Positions 19,048 to 27,519 of a stretch of 64,000 bases of DNA are shown here, in pieces. A model generated the notes under the pieces. The model did not search any database. It was given only the letters and a program-made list of their open reading frames with translations, and was not told the origin of the DNA. Both the position numbers and the translations under genes were made by a program. Source of the DNA: Nocardioides sp. (GTDB lineage Bacteria > Actinomycetota > Actinomycetes > Propionibacteriales > Nocardioidaceae); assembly GCF_029937575.1 (NCBI RefSeq), contig NZ_JAPYPS010000005.1:1-64000 (forward strand). The letters run 5' to 3'. Position 1 is the first letter of the stretch. Each line of letters starts with the position of its first letter.

Positions 19048-19072
19048 GTGCCGGCCCCGGCCCTCGGCGCGG

Positions 19073-20245
19073 TCAGGTCGCGGGGGTGAGGCAGCGGGGC
19101 TGGGCCGGCACCCAGCGCAGCAGCAGCACCAACCCGAGCGCGGCCGCGGCCGCGCAGACCAGGAACGCGTGCTGGTAGGACGTCTGTGAGGCCACGATGC
19201 CGAGGGTGCTGGGTCCGAGCGCAGCGGCGAGGTCGAGGAACACGGTGAACGTGCTCATCCTCCGCGTCTCTTCGCCCTCCGACACATCGGCGGTGGCCTG
19301 GAGCACCAGCGAAGGCACGACCAGTGACAGGCCGGTCGCCATCACGACGGTGCCGAGCAGCAGGCCGACCACGCTCGGCCACAGCGCCATCAGCACGAAG
19401 CCGACGACCAGCACCGAGAACGACAGTCGGGCCACCCGCCGCGCGCCGTAGCGGTCGGGCACCTTCGCCGCGAGCAGACGGACGGCGACCACGGTGCCCG
19501 ACGCCAGCAGGAAGACCGCCGAGGTCGCGGCGAGGTCGATCTCCTCGGCGTACAGGGGCACGAACGCGAGGAAGCCGGCGAACCCGAGCGTGCCGAGGCC
19601 GGCGAGCGCTCCGGTACGCAGCGCGACGCCGTACGACGCCGGCACGCGCGCGACGACGTCGCCGGTCGCGGCGCGTCTGAGCCGCGGAAGCGCGAGGCCG
19701 AGCAGCCCGGCGAGCACGCAGCCGCCGGCGGCTCCGTACCAGGGCACGTCGTCGCCGAGTCGGCTCAGCGCCTGGCCGATGGCCGGCCCGGTGCCGAGCC
19801 CGCCGTTGACGGCGATGAAGAGATAGCTCGACGCCTCGCCGCGACGCCCCGCCGGGGCGAGGTCGAGCGCGAGGGTCGTCGCCGCGACCATCACGCCGGC
19901 CTGGCCCAGGCCGAGCGTGAGTCGGGCGATGACGAGTCCGGAGACGTTGTCGGCGAGCAGATGACCGTAGAGCCCGGTCGCAGCGACCAGGGTGCCGACC
20001 ACGAGGAGCAACCGGCGTCCACGAAGGTCGCCGAGCAGACCGAGTGCGGGGCGGCAGATGATCGCCGAGACCGCCGACGCGCCGAAGACAAGGCCGACCG
20101 CGAGCTCGGTGCCGTCGAAGGTGTCGGTGACTACGAACGGCAGCAGCGGGATGGTGATGCCGACGGCGACGAAGACCAGGCTGGTGGCGCTCACGGTCAC
20201 GACGTAGGGCACGGTCCAGAGACGGCTGCCGGCCGCTGCGCTCAC
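19073..20245 (-). CDS. MFS transporter (12-TM type)
   Basis: This major facilitator protein of 390 residues has hydrophobic helices along its length. It shows the family signature between TM2 and TM3 (RPALGLLGDLRGRR) and a matching DRYGARR loop in the second half. It could export an intermediate or import a substrate; no specific subfamily is recognised. The GTG start overlaps the stop of the upstream CoA-transferase (GTGA), so it is translated with that gene and is the last member of the leftward operon starting at 22560. Confidence 0.88.
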   Translation of the reverse strand: MSAAAGSRLWTVPYVVTVSATSLVFVAVGITIPLLPFVVTDTFDGTELAVGLVFGASAVSAIICRPALGLLGDLRGRRLLLVVGTLVAATGLYGHLLADNVSGLVIARLTLGLGQAGVMVAATTLALDLAPAGRRGEASSYLFIAVNGGLGTGPAIGQALSRLGDDVPWYGAAGGCVLAGLLGLALPRLRRAATGDVVARVPASYGVALRTGALAGLGTLGFAGFLAFVPLYAEEIDLAATSAVFLLASGTVVAVRLLAAKVPDRYGARRVARLSFSVLVVGFVLMALWPSVVGLLLGTVVMATGLSLVVPSLVLQATADVSEGEETRRMSTFTVFLDLAAALGPSTLGIVASQTSYQHAFLVCAAAAALGLVLLLRWVPAQPRCLTPAT

Positions 20246-22560
20246 GGTCTCCCGGCGAACGGCAGGCCGAACGGCGAGTCGCCGATCAGCTTGGCCGTCA
20301 CCAGGGCCTCGACCTCGTCGTCACTCAGCCCGATTTCGGCCAGCACCTCGTGGCTGTGCTCCCCGAACATCGGCGCCGAGGCGCGCGGCGTCGTCGACGG
20401 ACCGGCGGTGAACCGGGCCGCGCCCAGCAGGTAGTCCTGGCGTCCGATGACGGCGTGGTCGAGGTGGATCACGCGGTCGCGAGCGACCAGCTGTGGGTGG
20501 TGGGGGTGGTCGGTGCCGACGGCGACGATCGCAGCCGGTACGCCGGCCTCGCGTATCGATCGGACCACCTCCTCGGCCGGCAGCGTGGCGCACGCGGTGG
20601 TCAGCAGCCGATCGAGCTCGGGCAGCACGCGCGTGCGGGCCGCCGCGTCGGCGAGGACAGGATCGGCCGCCCAGTCCTTGACGAACGGCACAGCCGCGAA
20701 GAGGTCCCAGGCCGCCGGTTCGTCCACGTCGATAGCGACGCGCACGCCGTCGGAGCACTCGTAGACGTTGCGCGGACCGTAGCCGCTCGCACGGTTGCCT
20801 GCCCGCTCGGCGGCGACCCCGGTGGCCGACCACGCGATCACCGAGCGGCTGGACAGCTGAGCGGCGACGTCGCACAGCGGTACCTCGACGAGGCCGCCCC
20901 GGCCGGTGCGCACCCGGTGACGGATCGCGGCGAGTGTCACCGCAGTGGCCACCATCGCCGCGAAGGGGTCGACGATCGTGCCGGTCAGCAGCGGCTCACC
21001 GTCGGGGTACCCGGTGAGGGCGGCGACGCCGGCCGCGGCGTTGACCGTGTAGGTGAAGCCCGGTCGATCCGCCCACGGGCCGTCGAGGCCCCAGGCGGGC
21101 ATCCGCACCATCAGCACGTCGGGGTTCACCGCGCGCAGTCCGCCCAGGTCCAGCCCGCGCTCGTCGAGCACGCGCGGGAGGAAGTTCTCCAGGACGACGT
21201 CGCTCTCGGCCGCGAGGCGACGCACGATGTCCAGGCCCTGCTCCGTGGTGAGGTCGGCAGTGATCTCGCGCTTGCCGAGGTTGACCGCGGTGAACGCGGC
21301 CGAGCGCTCCCAGAAGCGGTCGACGGTGGACGGCACCCCGGCGAAGCGGATCAGGTCGGGCCGGTTGACGGCCTCGACCTTGATGACGTCGGCACCGAGA
21401 GCGGCGAGGTTCTCGGTGACGATCGGACCCGCCTGGAAGGTGCCGAGCTCCAGCACCCGCAGGCCCGCGAGCGGCCACGTGGCCGTCGCGGTCGCGTGCA
21501 CTGGGATCCGCACCGCGCTGTCCGGGAGCCGGTCGAGGTCGTCGTCCGCCCCCACCGCCGCCAGAGCTTCACCGACCCAGGGAGCCGCGTGCGCGCGAAA
21601 GGGCGGGCGTGGGTGCACGCCGGTGCCCGACGGCTGCGGCACGAACACCCCGCGCGCCGCGTAGGGCGGCAGTGAGCTCATCGTCGCCGGCGTACCGACC
21701 GGCACGATCGGCACCCGGTGTGCCGCACCGAGGTCGACCAGCTCAGCGATGGTGTGCCGCGCGGTGAAGCGTCGCACCAGCGGGGTCACCTCGGCCGACA
21801 GCACCACCCGGTCGAGGATCTGGTCGAACCGCGGGTCGTCGAGCTCGGGCACGCCGGCGAGCTTCTTGAACGCGCTCCATTGCGGTCCGGTGACGCTGAC
21901 CACGCACACCCAGCCGTCGGCGGCGCGCTCGATGCCCGGCACGGGTGACTGAGGGGTCGGGTACTCCCCGTGGTGCTCGACGCCGTCGTAGAGCCACGGA
22001 TACTGCAGGAGTCCGATGAGTGACTCGAACACCGAGACGTCCGCGGCGACCTCCTGGGCACCCGCATCGCGCGAGAGGAGGGCGGTCACCGCGGCCTGGG
22101 CCGCCGCGGCGCCGGCGGACAGCTCGCCGAGGTCGACGCCGGTCTGCACGACCGGGCGGTCCCCGGTGACGTGGGTGACGCAGATGCCGGCCTCGGCCTG
22201 CAGCGTCAGCTCGCTTGCCGGGGAAGCCGCGGCCGGACCGTCGAGCCCGTAGTTCGACACCGCCACCGCCATCACCGCGGAATCGCCCGCGCGGAGAGCG
22301 TCGACCGCCGCGAGGGCCGTCGGGCTGTCGTCGTGCAGCACTACGTCGGGTCTCCCGACCAGGCGCGGCAGGGTCGCCTCGGTCACCGACTGCTTCCCGG
22401 CGTGCAGGTGCTCGGCGTACGCGGGCTCCGTACGCCGCAGCGTCACCCCTCCGGTGGGTTCCACGAGCACCACGGTCGCACCCAGGTCGCGCAGCAGGCG
22501 CCCGGCGTACGACGTGGCGAGGCGTTCGCCGAGCTCGAGCACGATCGCGTCGTTCAGCAT
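20242..22560 (-). CDS. Double-length CaiB/BaiF CoA-transferase
   Basis: The 772-residue protein is two class III CoA-transferase halves in tandem (about 1-360 and 380-772). Each has the start motif (LELGERLATSYAGRLLRDLG; LRVLELGTFQAGPIVTEN) and ends in the APMFGEHSHEVLAEIG signature. At the place of the catalytic aspartate the first half reads SELTLQAEAG and the second GFTYTVNAAAG, so neither half shows the canonical Asp by eye. GGAGGAAT precedes the ATG at 22560. Double CoA-transferases occur in actinobacteria and proteobacteria, often of unknown substrate. The noncanonical residues need an alignment to confirm. Confidence 0.88.
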   Translation of the reverse strand: MLNDAIVLELGERLATSYAGRLLRDLGATVVLVEPTGGVTLRRTEPAYAEHLHAGKQSVTEATLPRLVGRPDVVLHDDSPTALAAVDALRAGDSAVMAVAVSNYGLDGPAAASPASELTLQAEAGICVTHVTGDRPVVQTGVDLGELSAGAAAAQAAVTALLSRDAGAQEVAADVSVFESLIGLLQYPWLYDGVEHHGEYPTPQSPVPGIERAADGWVCVVSVTGPQWSAFKKLAGVPELDDPRFDQILDRVVLSAEVTPLVRRFTARHTIAELVDLGAAHRVPIVPVGTPATMSSLPPYAARGVFVPQPSGTGVHPRPPFRAHAAPWVGEALAAVGADDDLDRLPDSAVRIPVHATATATWPLAGLRVLELGTFQAGPIVTENLAALGADVIKVEAVNRPDLIRFAGVPSTVDRFWERSAAFTAVNLGKREITADLTTEQGLDIVRRLAAESDVVLENFLPRVLDERGLDLGGLRAVNPDVLMVRMPAWGLDGPWADRPGFTYTVNAAAGVAALTGYPDGEPLLTGTIVDPFAAMVATAVTLAAIRHRVRTGRGGLVEVPLCDVAAQLSSRSVIAWSATGVAAERAGNRASGYGPRNVYECSDGVRVAIDVDEPAAWDLFAAVPFVKDWAADPVLADAAARTRVLPELDRLLTTACATLPAEEVVRSIREAGVPAAIVAVGTDHPHHPQLVARDRVIHLDHAVIGRQDYLLGAARFTAGPSTTPRASAPMFGEHSHEVLAEIGLSDDEVEALVTAKLIGDSPFGLPFAGRP

Positions 22561-22591
22561 GGGATTCCTCCGTGTCGGTGGGTCATCGGGG

Positions 22592-23371
22592 TCAGGGGGT
22601 GGCGCGGCGGGCGCCGCCGTCGAGGTAGAGCACCGAGGCGTGCACGTAGGACGCCGCCTGCGAGGCAAGGAAGCAGACCGCAGCCGCGACCTCTTCGGGC
22701 TCAGCGGCCCGGCCGGCGGGCAGCCCGGCCACGAGCGACTCGAGCTCCTCGGTCCTGCTGCGGCCGCTGGACTCGGTGAGGCTGTCGAGAAGTCGGTCGG
22801 CCCGCGGGGTCAGGGTCAGACCGGGCGCCACCACGTTGACCAGCACGCCGCAGGACGCCAGCTCGTCGTTGAGCGCCCGCGCCAGGTTGTGCACGCCGAT
22901 GTTGGCGATGCTGAGTGGGAGGTTGTCCGGGGTCGGGCTCGTGCCCGCGCTGCCGGCCACCATCACGATGCGGCCCCATCCCCGCTCTCGCATGAGCGGG
23001 GCGACGAGCTGAGCCATCGTGAGGTAGCCGTAGAGCTTGAGCCGGAGCGCCTCGTCGAGGCGCTCCCGCTCGAGCGAGAGCACGTGAGCGCCCCGCGCCG
23101 CACCTGCGTTGTCCACCAGGATCTCGACGCCGCCGTGCGCTGCGACACAGGCCGCGACGGCGTCCTCGCAGCCCCCGACGGTCGTGAGGTCGCAGCTCGC
23201 CGTGACCAACCGGCCGGAGTGCGCCGCGACGAGGGCATCGAGCGGCGAGACGTCCCGGCTGACTGCGCAGACCCGTGCTCCCTCGGCGAGCAGCTGCTCG
23301 ACACACGCCCGGCCGATGCCCGAGCTGCCGCCGGTGACGACGGCCGGCCGGTCGGCGATGCCGAGGTCCAT
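22592..23371 (-). CDS. SDR-fold protein lacking the YxxxK catalytic pair
   Basis: This 259-residue Rossmann protein has intact cofactor motifs (TGGSSGIG, VDNAGAARG) and family strands up to the end (YLDGG). Where the catalytic Tyr-x3-Lys should be it reads DNLPLSIANIGVHNL, with no Tyr or Lys at the spacing. A subgroup of SDRs with a related PLS.AN pattern is known. Activity may use other residues or be lost. It lies 3 bp after the enoyl-CoA hydratase gene and belongs to the leftward operon that starts at 24157. Confidence 0.85.
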   Translation of the reverse strand: MDLGIADRPAVVTGGSSGIGRACVEQLLAEGARVCAVSRDVSPLDALVAAHSGRLVTASCDLTTVGGCEDAVAACVAAHGGVEILVDNAGAARGAHVLSLERERLDEALRLKLYGYLTMAQLVAPLMRERGWGRIVMVAGSAGTSPTPDNLPLSIANIGVHNLARALNDELASCGVLVNVVAPGLTLTPRADRLLDSLTESSGRSRTEELESLVAGLPAGRAAEPEEVAAAVCFLASQAASYVHASVLYLDGGARRATP

Positions 23372-23374
23372 CGC

Positions 23375-24157
23375 TCAGCGACCGGCGAACGTCGGCGTGG
23401 TGCGGGTGGCGAACCCCGCCAGCCCGACGGCCAGGTCGTCGGACCCCATGATCTCGGCGAGGGCCCGGTCGCTCTCGTGCCAGAGCTGCTCCTCGCCCAG
23501 GGAGAAGGAGCGGTCACACACGCGTCGGCTGGCGCGGACGGCGAGCGGCCCGGCCGCAGCGACGCGGCGGGCGCGGTCGAGGGCCGTGGCGAGGGCGTCG
23601 CCGTCGACGAGCGTGCCGACGAGCCCGAGCTGGTGCGCGCGGGAGGCGCCAATGGGCTCGCCGGTGAGCAGCATGTCCATCGCCGCGGCCCGGCCGACGG
23701 CCTGGGGCAGCCGGAACAGCCCGCCGGCGCCGGCGACCAGGCCCCACCTCACCTCGGCCAGGGCGAAGGAGGAGCGTCGGGTGGCCACGACGAGGTCGCA
23801 GGCCAGCACGATCTCGAGTCCCCCGGAAGTGGCGAGACCGTCGACGGCCGCGACCCAAGGCTTGGTGCGGGGGTAGGTGACGAAACCGGCGAAGCCGCCG
23901 CGCTCGGTGGCGGCTTGGTCGCCTCCGCCGAACTCGTCCTCGATCGTGCGGAGGTCATGACCCGCGCAGAACACCGGTCGAGGCTCGGTGACGGCTGCGG
24001 TGAGCACGGCGACGCGGAGCTGGGGATCCTCCTCGACCTGGTCGACGGCTGCCCCGAGCGCCCGGGCCAGAGGCCCGTCGAAGGCGTTGCGGGCCTCGGG
24101 TCGGTTCAGCCGGACGACGGCCACGTGGCCGTGCTTCTCCACCGCGACACTGGACAT
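23375..24157 (-). CDS. Enoyl-CoA hydratase/isomerase family protein
   Basis: This 260-residue crotonase-fold enzyme has NRPEARNAF, the oxyanion strand PRPVFCAGHDL, VDGLATSGGLEIVLACDLVVA and the helix EVRWGLVAGAGG. It is the first gene of the leftward operon (hydratase, SDR-fold protein, double CoA-transferase, MFS). Its ATG follows TACGGT (24164-24169, minus strand) by six bases without a ribosome site, so it should be translated from a leaderless message. The IclR-type box lies 41 bp upstream. Confidence 0.9.
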   Translation of the reverse strand: MSSVAVEKHGHVAVVRLNRPEARNAFDGPLARALGAAVDQVEEDPQLRVAVLTAAVTEPRPVFCAGHDLRTIEDEFGGGDQAATERGGFAGFVTYPRTKPWVAAVDGLATSGGLEIVLACDLVVATRRSSFALAEVRWGLVAGAGGLFRLPQAVGRAAAMDMLLTGEPIGASRAHQLGLVGTLVDGDALATALDRARRVAAAGPLAVRASRRVCDRSFSLGEEQLWHESDRALAEIMGSDDLAVGLAGFATRTTPTFAGR

Positions 24158-24198
24158 GGCAGGACCGTAGGACCGCGGGCAGGGCGATCTCAGCGGCC

Positions 24199-24215
24199 TT
24201 TCCGGCGGCTGGAAC
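24199..24215. promoter_or_regulatory. IclR-type box 3 between two leaderless promoters
   Basis: TTTCCGGCGGCTGGAAC matches the island consensus GTTCCR-N5-YGGAAC with one mismatch. On both sides a TACGGT hexamer (24246-24251 rightward, 24164-24169 leftward) is followed after six bases by a start codon, and the box is 41-42 bp from both starts. This nearly perfect mirror arrangement supports bidirectional control by one bound regulator. Confidence 0.82.
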
Positions 24216-24257
24216 GACGTCGTCCGCGATCCGCCGTAGCGGCCCTACGGTGCGTGG

Positions 24258-24680
24258 GTGACCGAGATCCGAGCCCACGCCGAGGCGCTGCGTGCCCACG
24301 TCGGCGCCCGGGGGGCGCCGGAGACGAGAGAGATCGAGCGCGGTGCCCTGCGTAAGTTCGCGGTCGCGACCGGCGATCCTCACGCCGCGCACCACGGTGC
24401 GGTCGCGGCCCCGACGTACGTCGCCGCGCTGCGCTCGCCGCTCCCGCCGCTGCCCGAGCCCGACGAGCCGTTCCGCAGCCACCTGCACACCAACGACGAG
24501 CTGGAGCTGCACGCCCCGATCCGCGCCGGCGACGTGGTCGAGACGACGTGCGAGCTGACCGACGTGTTCGTCAAGGAGGGCCGCTCGGGGCCGATGCTCT
24601 TCACTCAGGTGACCTTCACCACCACCCGTGACGGCGAGCCGGTCAGCACGGTGGCGTGGACCGAGGTGCAGTACGGATGA
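24258..24680 (+). CDS. MaoC-like dehydratase, non-catalytic half
   Basis: This 140-residue protein of the FAS1-type dehydratase class has IERGALRKFAVATGDPH, HTNDELELHAPIRAGDVVE, and FVKEGRSGPMLFTQV. The hydratase Asp/His pair is absent, so it would be the structural partner of the next gene. The GTG at 24258 follows TACGGT by six bases (leaderless). The stop overlaps the next ATG (ATGA). Confidence 0.85.
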   Translation: MTEIRAHAEALRAHVGARGAPETREIERGALRKFAVATGDPHAAHHGAVAAPTYVAALRSPLPPLPEPDEPFRSHLHTNDELELHAPIRAGDVVETTCELTDVFVKEGRSGPMLFTQVTFTTTRDGEPVSTVAWTEVQYG

Positions 24681-25129
24681 GCATCGTCACCGAGCCGGCA
24701 GACCTCGCCGTCGGCCAGGCACTGCCGGCCTTCGAGCGCACGCCGACCACGACGCAGCTGGTGAGGTACGCCGGGGCCGAGGACGACTACATGCCCGTTC
24801 ACTTCGACCATCACTACGCGGTGGCGGCCGGCCAGCGCGGGGTGATCAACCACGGTTGGCTGACCTTCGCGATAGCGCTGCAGTCGGTGACCAGCTGGCT
24901 GCCGCCGGAGATCGCCCGGGTGGTGCGTTCGCGCTCGCGCTACCTGCGCCCCACCTACCCGGGCCTGCCCCTCGTCTGCCGCGGCACGGTGACCGCCCTG
25001 CGCAAGGACAGGGGCGCGCGCCTGGTCGACGTGTCGGTCGAGGTCTTCGACGGCGACCCCATCGACCCCGCGAGCACGCGCACGGCGACGGTCGAGGCGA
25101 CCTTCGCCCTCCTGCCCGAGCAGGCCTGA
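24677..25129 (+). CDS. MaoC-like dehydratase, catalytic half
   Basis: This 150-residue hot-dog protein has the hydratase motif YAGAEDDYMPVHFDHHYA (Asp and His) and GVINHGWLTFAIALQ. It forms the second heterodimeric enoyl-CoA hydratase of the island with the product of 24258-24680. Its stop lies inside a run of CCTGA repeats. Two acyl-CoA dehydrogenase genes follow in the same direction. Confidence 0.88.
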   Translation: MSIVTEPADLAVGQALPAFERTPTTTQLVRYAGAEDDYMPVHFDHHYAVAAGQRGVINHGWLTFAIALQSVTSWLPPEIARVVRSRSRYLRPTYPGLPLVCRGTVTALRKDRGARLVDVSVEVFDGDPIDPASTRTATVEATFALLPEQA

Positions 25130-25154
25130 CCTGACCCGACCTGACCTGACCTGT
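25125..25154 (+). repeat. Pentanucleotide repeat (CCTGA)x6, one unit variant
   Basis: Six tandem 5-mers, CCTGA with one CCCGA and a last CCTGT, cover the end of the MaoC gene (its TGA is in the first unit) and the following spacer. Copy-number change would shift only the spacer before the next gene, whose ribosome site GAGGAG lies about 10 bp further. Confidence 0.85.
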
Positions 25155-25175
25155 CCATCACTTGAGGAGATTGCC

Positions 25176-26297
25176 GTGCTCGACCTTCATCCCGACGAGG
25201 AGCTCACCGAGATCGGCGCGCTGGCGCGCAGCATCGGATCGGAGCTCCTGGCGCCGTCCGCGCGCGACGCCGAGCGCGACCGAGCCGTGCCGCCGGACGT
25301 GTGGCACAAGCTGTTCGAGACCGGGCTGACCGTGCCCGTGCCCGAGGAGCACGGCGGTGGCGGCGTGCCGGAGCCCCTGACCCTGCTCACCGCCGTGGAG
25401 AACCTCGCCCACGGCGACCCAGGGATCGCCCTGGCGGCCTTCTGGAACGGCGCCGCGGCGCTTCTCATCGCCGAGCACGGCACCCTCGAGCAGCAACAGG
25501 TGCTCTCCCGGCTGGCGACCGACCCAGGAGTGCGCAGTGCCGTCGCACTCTACGAAGGCTACGGACGCGGACCCGCGGAGTACGCCACGACGATCACGGT
25601 CGACGGCGATCGGGTGCGGCTGGTGGGCACCAAACGCGCGGTCGCCTTCGCAGCGAGCGCAGAGCTGTACGTCGTCGCGGGCGTTGACGCCGCCAGCGGT
25701 GCGCAGCGCGCGGTCGTGGTCCCGGCCGGCACCGGCGGCGTCACCGTCGCGGACGACGCCGGTCGTGCCGGGCGCATCGCGCTCGACGCCGCCCAGGCGG
25801 CCGACGTCGTCTTCGACGCCGAGCTGCCCGCCTCGGCCCTGCTCGGTGGCTCCGACGCCGGCACCCTCACCGCCACGGTGCAGCGCCTGCGACTGCTCAC
25901 GGCGTCGGCCGCGATCGGCACCGCCGTCCGCGCGACCGAGTACGCCGCGCAGTACGCCACGACGCGCATCGCCTTCGGCCAGCCGATCGCGGCCTTCCAG
26001 GGCGTCGCGTTCCCGCTCGCGGAGTCGCTCATCCGGATCGAGGCAGCTCGTCTCGAGCTGGCAGAGGCGACTCTGGTGCTCCTCGAGGATCCCACCGGTG
26101 ACCACGAGGCGTTGGTCGCCCAGGCCGTGGCCTACGCCCTCTCGGTCGGCACCCAGTCGACCCGGCAGGCCGTGCAGACCCTCGGCGGCCACGGCTTCAT
26201 CAAGGACCACCCCGTCGAGCTCTGGTATCGCTGCGCCGCGGCGCTGTCCGCCCTCGACCTCGACACCTCCCGCGCGCCGTTCACGGCTGCTCTCTGA
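25176..26297 (+). CDS. Acyl-CoA dehydrogenase, small divergent type
   Basis: This 373-residue FAD enzyme has an N-terminal helical domain (DVWHKLFETGLTVPVPEEHGG), a middle domain and the C-terminal RIAFGQPIAAFQGVAFPLAE and VQTLGGHGFIKDHPVE segments. The middle-domain motif is shortened (TITVDGDRVRLVGTKRAVAFAASA in place of the usual YxxTEPxxGSD). In paired dehydrogenases of this type (as in steroid-ring catabolism) two subunits often form an alpha2beta2 enzyme. The following gene is the likely partner. GTG start with GAGGAGA upstream. Confidence 0.87.
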   Translation: MLDLHPDEELTEIGALARSIGSELLAPSARDAERDRAVPPDVWHKLFETGLTVPVPEEHGGGGVPEPLTLLTAVENLAHGDPGIALAAFWNGAAALLIAEHGTLEQQQVLSRLATDPGVRSAVALYEGYGRGPAEYATTITVDGDRVRLVGTKRAVAFAASAELYVVAGVDAASGAQRAVVVPAGTGGVTVADDAGRAGRIALDAAQAADVVFDAELPASALLGGSDAGTLTATVQRLRLLTASAAIGTAVRATEYAAQYATTRIAFGQPIAAFQGVAFPLAESLIRIEAARLELAEATLVLLEDPTGDHEALVAQAVAYALSVGTQSTRQAVQTLGGHGFIKDHPVELWYRCAAALSALDLDTSRAPFTAAL

Positions 26298-26313
26298 CAT
26301 ACAAGGCGAGACA

Positions 26314-27510
26314 ATGACCTACTCCTTCACCCTCAGCAAGCCGCTCCAGGACTACTCGACGGCGCTGCGCGAGTGGTCGGCAGCCGAGTGCCGGCCATAC
26401 GCACGCCAGGCCGACATCGACAAGCGCCGGCCCGACAACTGGAAGACGATCCTCGACACCGCACCGGTGCCGCTGGGCAGGGCGGACCGCGAGCTCCCCG
26501 ACCCGCTGCCGACCTTCGAGGAGGGCTACTGGGTCTCCCACCTGGCGTTCTACGAGAGCATCAACTACGGCGACATCTGGGTGCACCCGACCCTGGGTAA
26601 CGGTGGCATCGGTCACCTCGTTGTCCAGGCGATGGGCACGCCGGCCCAGATCGAGAAGTGGTACGACGACGCCTTCGTCAAGCAGCGTGGCGACACCGGA
26701 TTCGCGCTGACCGAGCCGGGATTCGGCTCCGACACCTCCAAGGTCGCGACCACCGCGACCCGGGACGGGGACAGCTGGGTCCTCAACGGCACCAAGATGT
26801 ACTGCACCGGAGGCGCCTTCGCCGACTACGTCGTGGTCTTCGCGACCATCGACAAGACGCAGGGCGCCAAGGGCATCAACGCCTTCGTCGTGCCGAAGGG
26901 GACACCCGGTTTCGTGGTGGCCAAGGAGAACGAGGACAAGCTGGGCATCCGCAGCTGGACCACGTCCGAGCTGGTCTTCGAGAACTGCGCCGTCCCGCTC
27001 GACCACCGCCTCGGCTGGAGTGCCGAGGGCGGCGACGCCGAAGTCGGAAACGGTCAGGGCGGTGCACTCAGCGCCCTCGCCTGGAACCGGCCCAACATGT
27101 CGGCCCTAGCGATCGGCCTGGCCCAGGCCTCGCTCGACACCGTCACCCCGATCCTCAAGGGTCAGCAGGCGGGCTTCACCCCCCAGCGCTGGGCCTCGGT
27201 GGAGCGTGACCTCGAGGCGATGAACGCCGCGCTCGACCGAGGACGACGGCTCAACTACCTCGCGCAGTCCACCGTGGACGCCGGCAACCCGAGCCGCAGC
27301 CTCTCGGCGGCGGCCAAGGGCTACCTCCCCGAGACGGTCGAGCGGGTGATCCGGCGCTGCATGGAGCTGCTTGGGCCGGAGGGCGCGAGCAAGGAGCTGC
27401 TGCTCGAGAAGTGGTACCGCGACTGCAAGATCATGGACATCTTCGAGGGCTCGGGTCAGGTGCAGCGGATCGTCGTCGGGCGCAGCCTGCTCGGCCGGCT
27501 CGCGGGCTGA
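26314..27510 (+). CDS. Acyl-CoA dehydrogenase, partner subunit
   Basis: The 398-residue protein has the middle-domain motif GFALTEPGFGSDTS, NGTKMYCTGG, a flexible insertion rich in Gly (GGDAEVGNGQGG) and the C-terminal KWYRDCKIMDIFEGSGQVQRIVVGR, where the Glu in FEGSGQ lies near the usual catalytic position. It starts 16 bp after the preceding dehydrogenase, and together they resemble heteromeric FadE pairs of actinobacterial ring and side-chain catabolism. The substrate is unknown. Confidence 0.9.
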   Translation: MTYSFTLSKPLQDYSTALREWSAAECRPYARQADIDKRRPDNWKTILDTAPVPLGRADRELPDPLPTFEEGYWVSHLAFYESINYGDIWVHPTLGNGGIGHLVVQAMGTPAQIEKWYDDAFVKQRGDTGFALTEPGFGSDTSKVATTATRDGDSWVLNGTKMYCTGGAFADYVVVFATIDKTQGAKGINAFVVPKGTPGFVVAKENEDKLGIRSWTTSELVFENCAVPLDHRLGWSAEGGDAEVGNGQGGALSALAWNRPNMSALAIGLAQASLDTVTPILKGQQAGFTPQRWASVERDLEAMNAALDRGRRLNYLAQSTVDAGNPSRSLSAAAKGYLPETVERVIRRCMELLGPEGASKELLLEKWYRDCKIMDIFEGSGQVQRIVVGRSLLGRLAG

Positions 27511-27519
27511 GGCGGCGCG

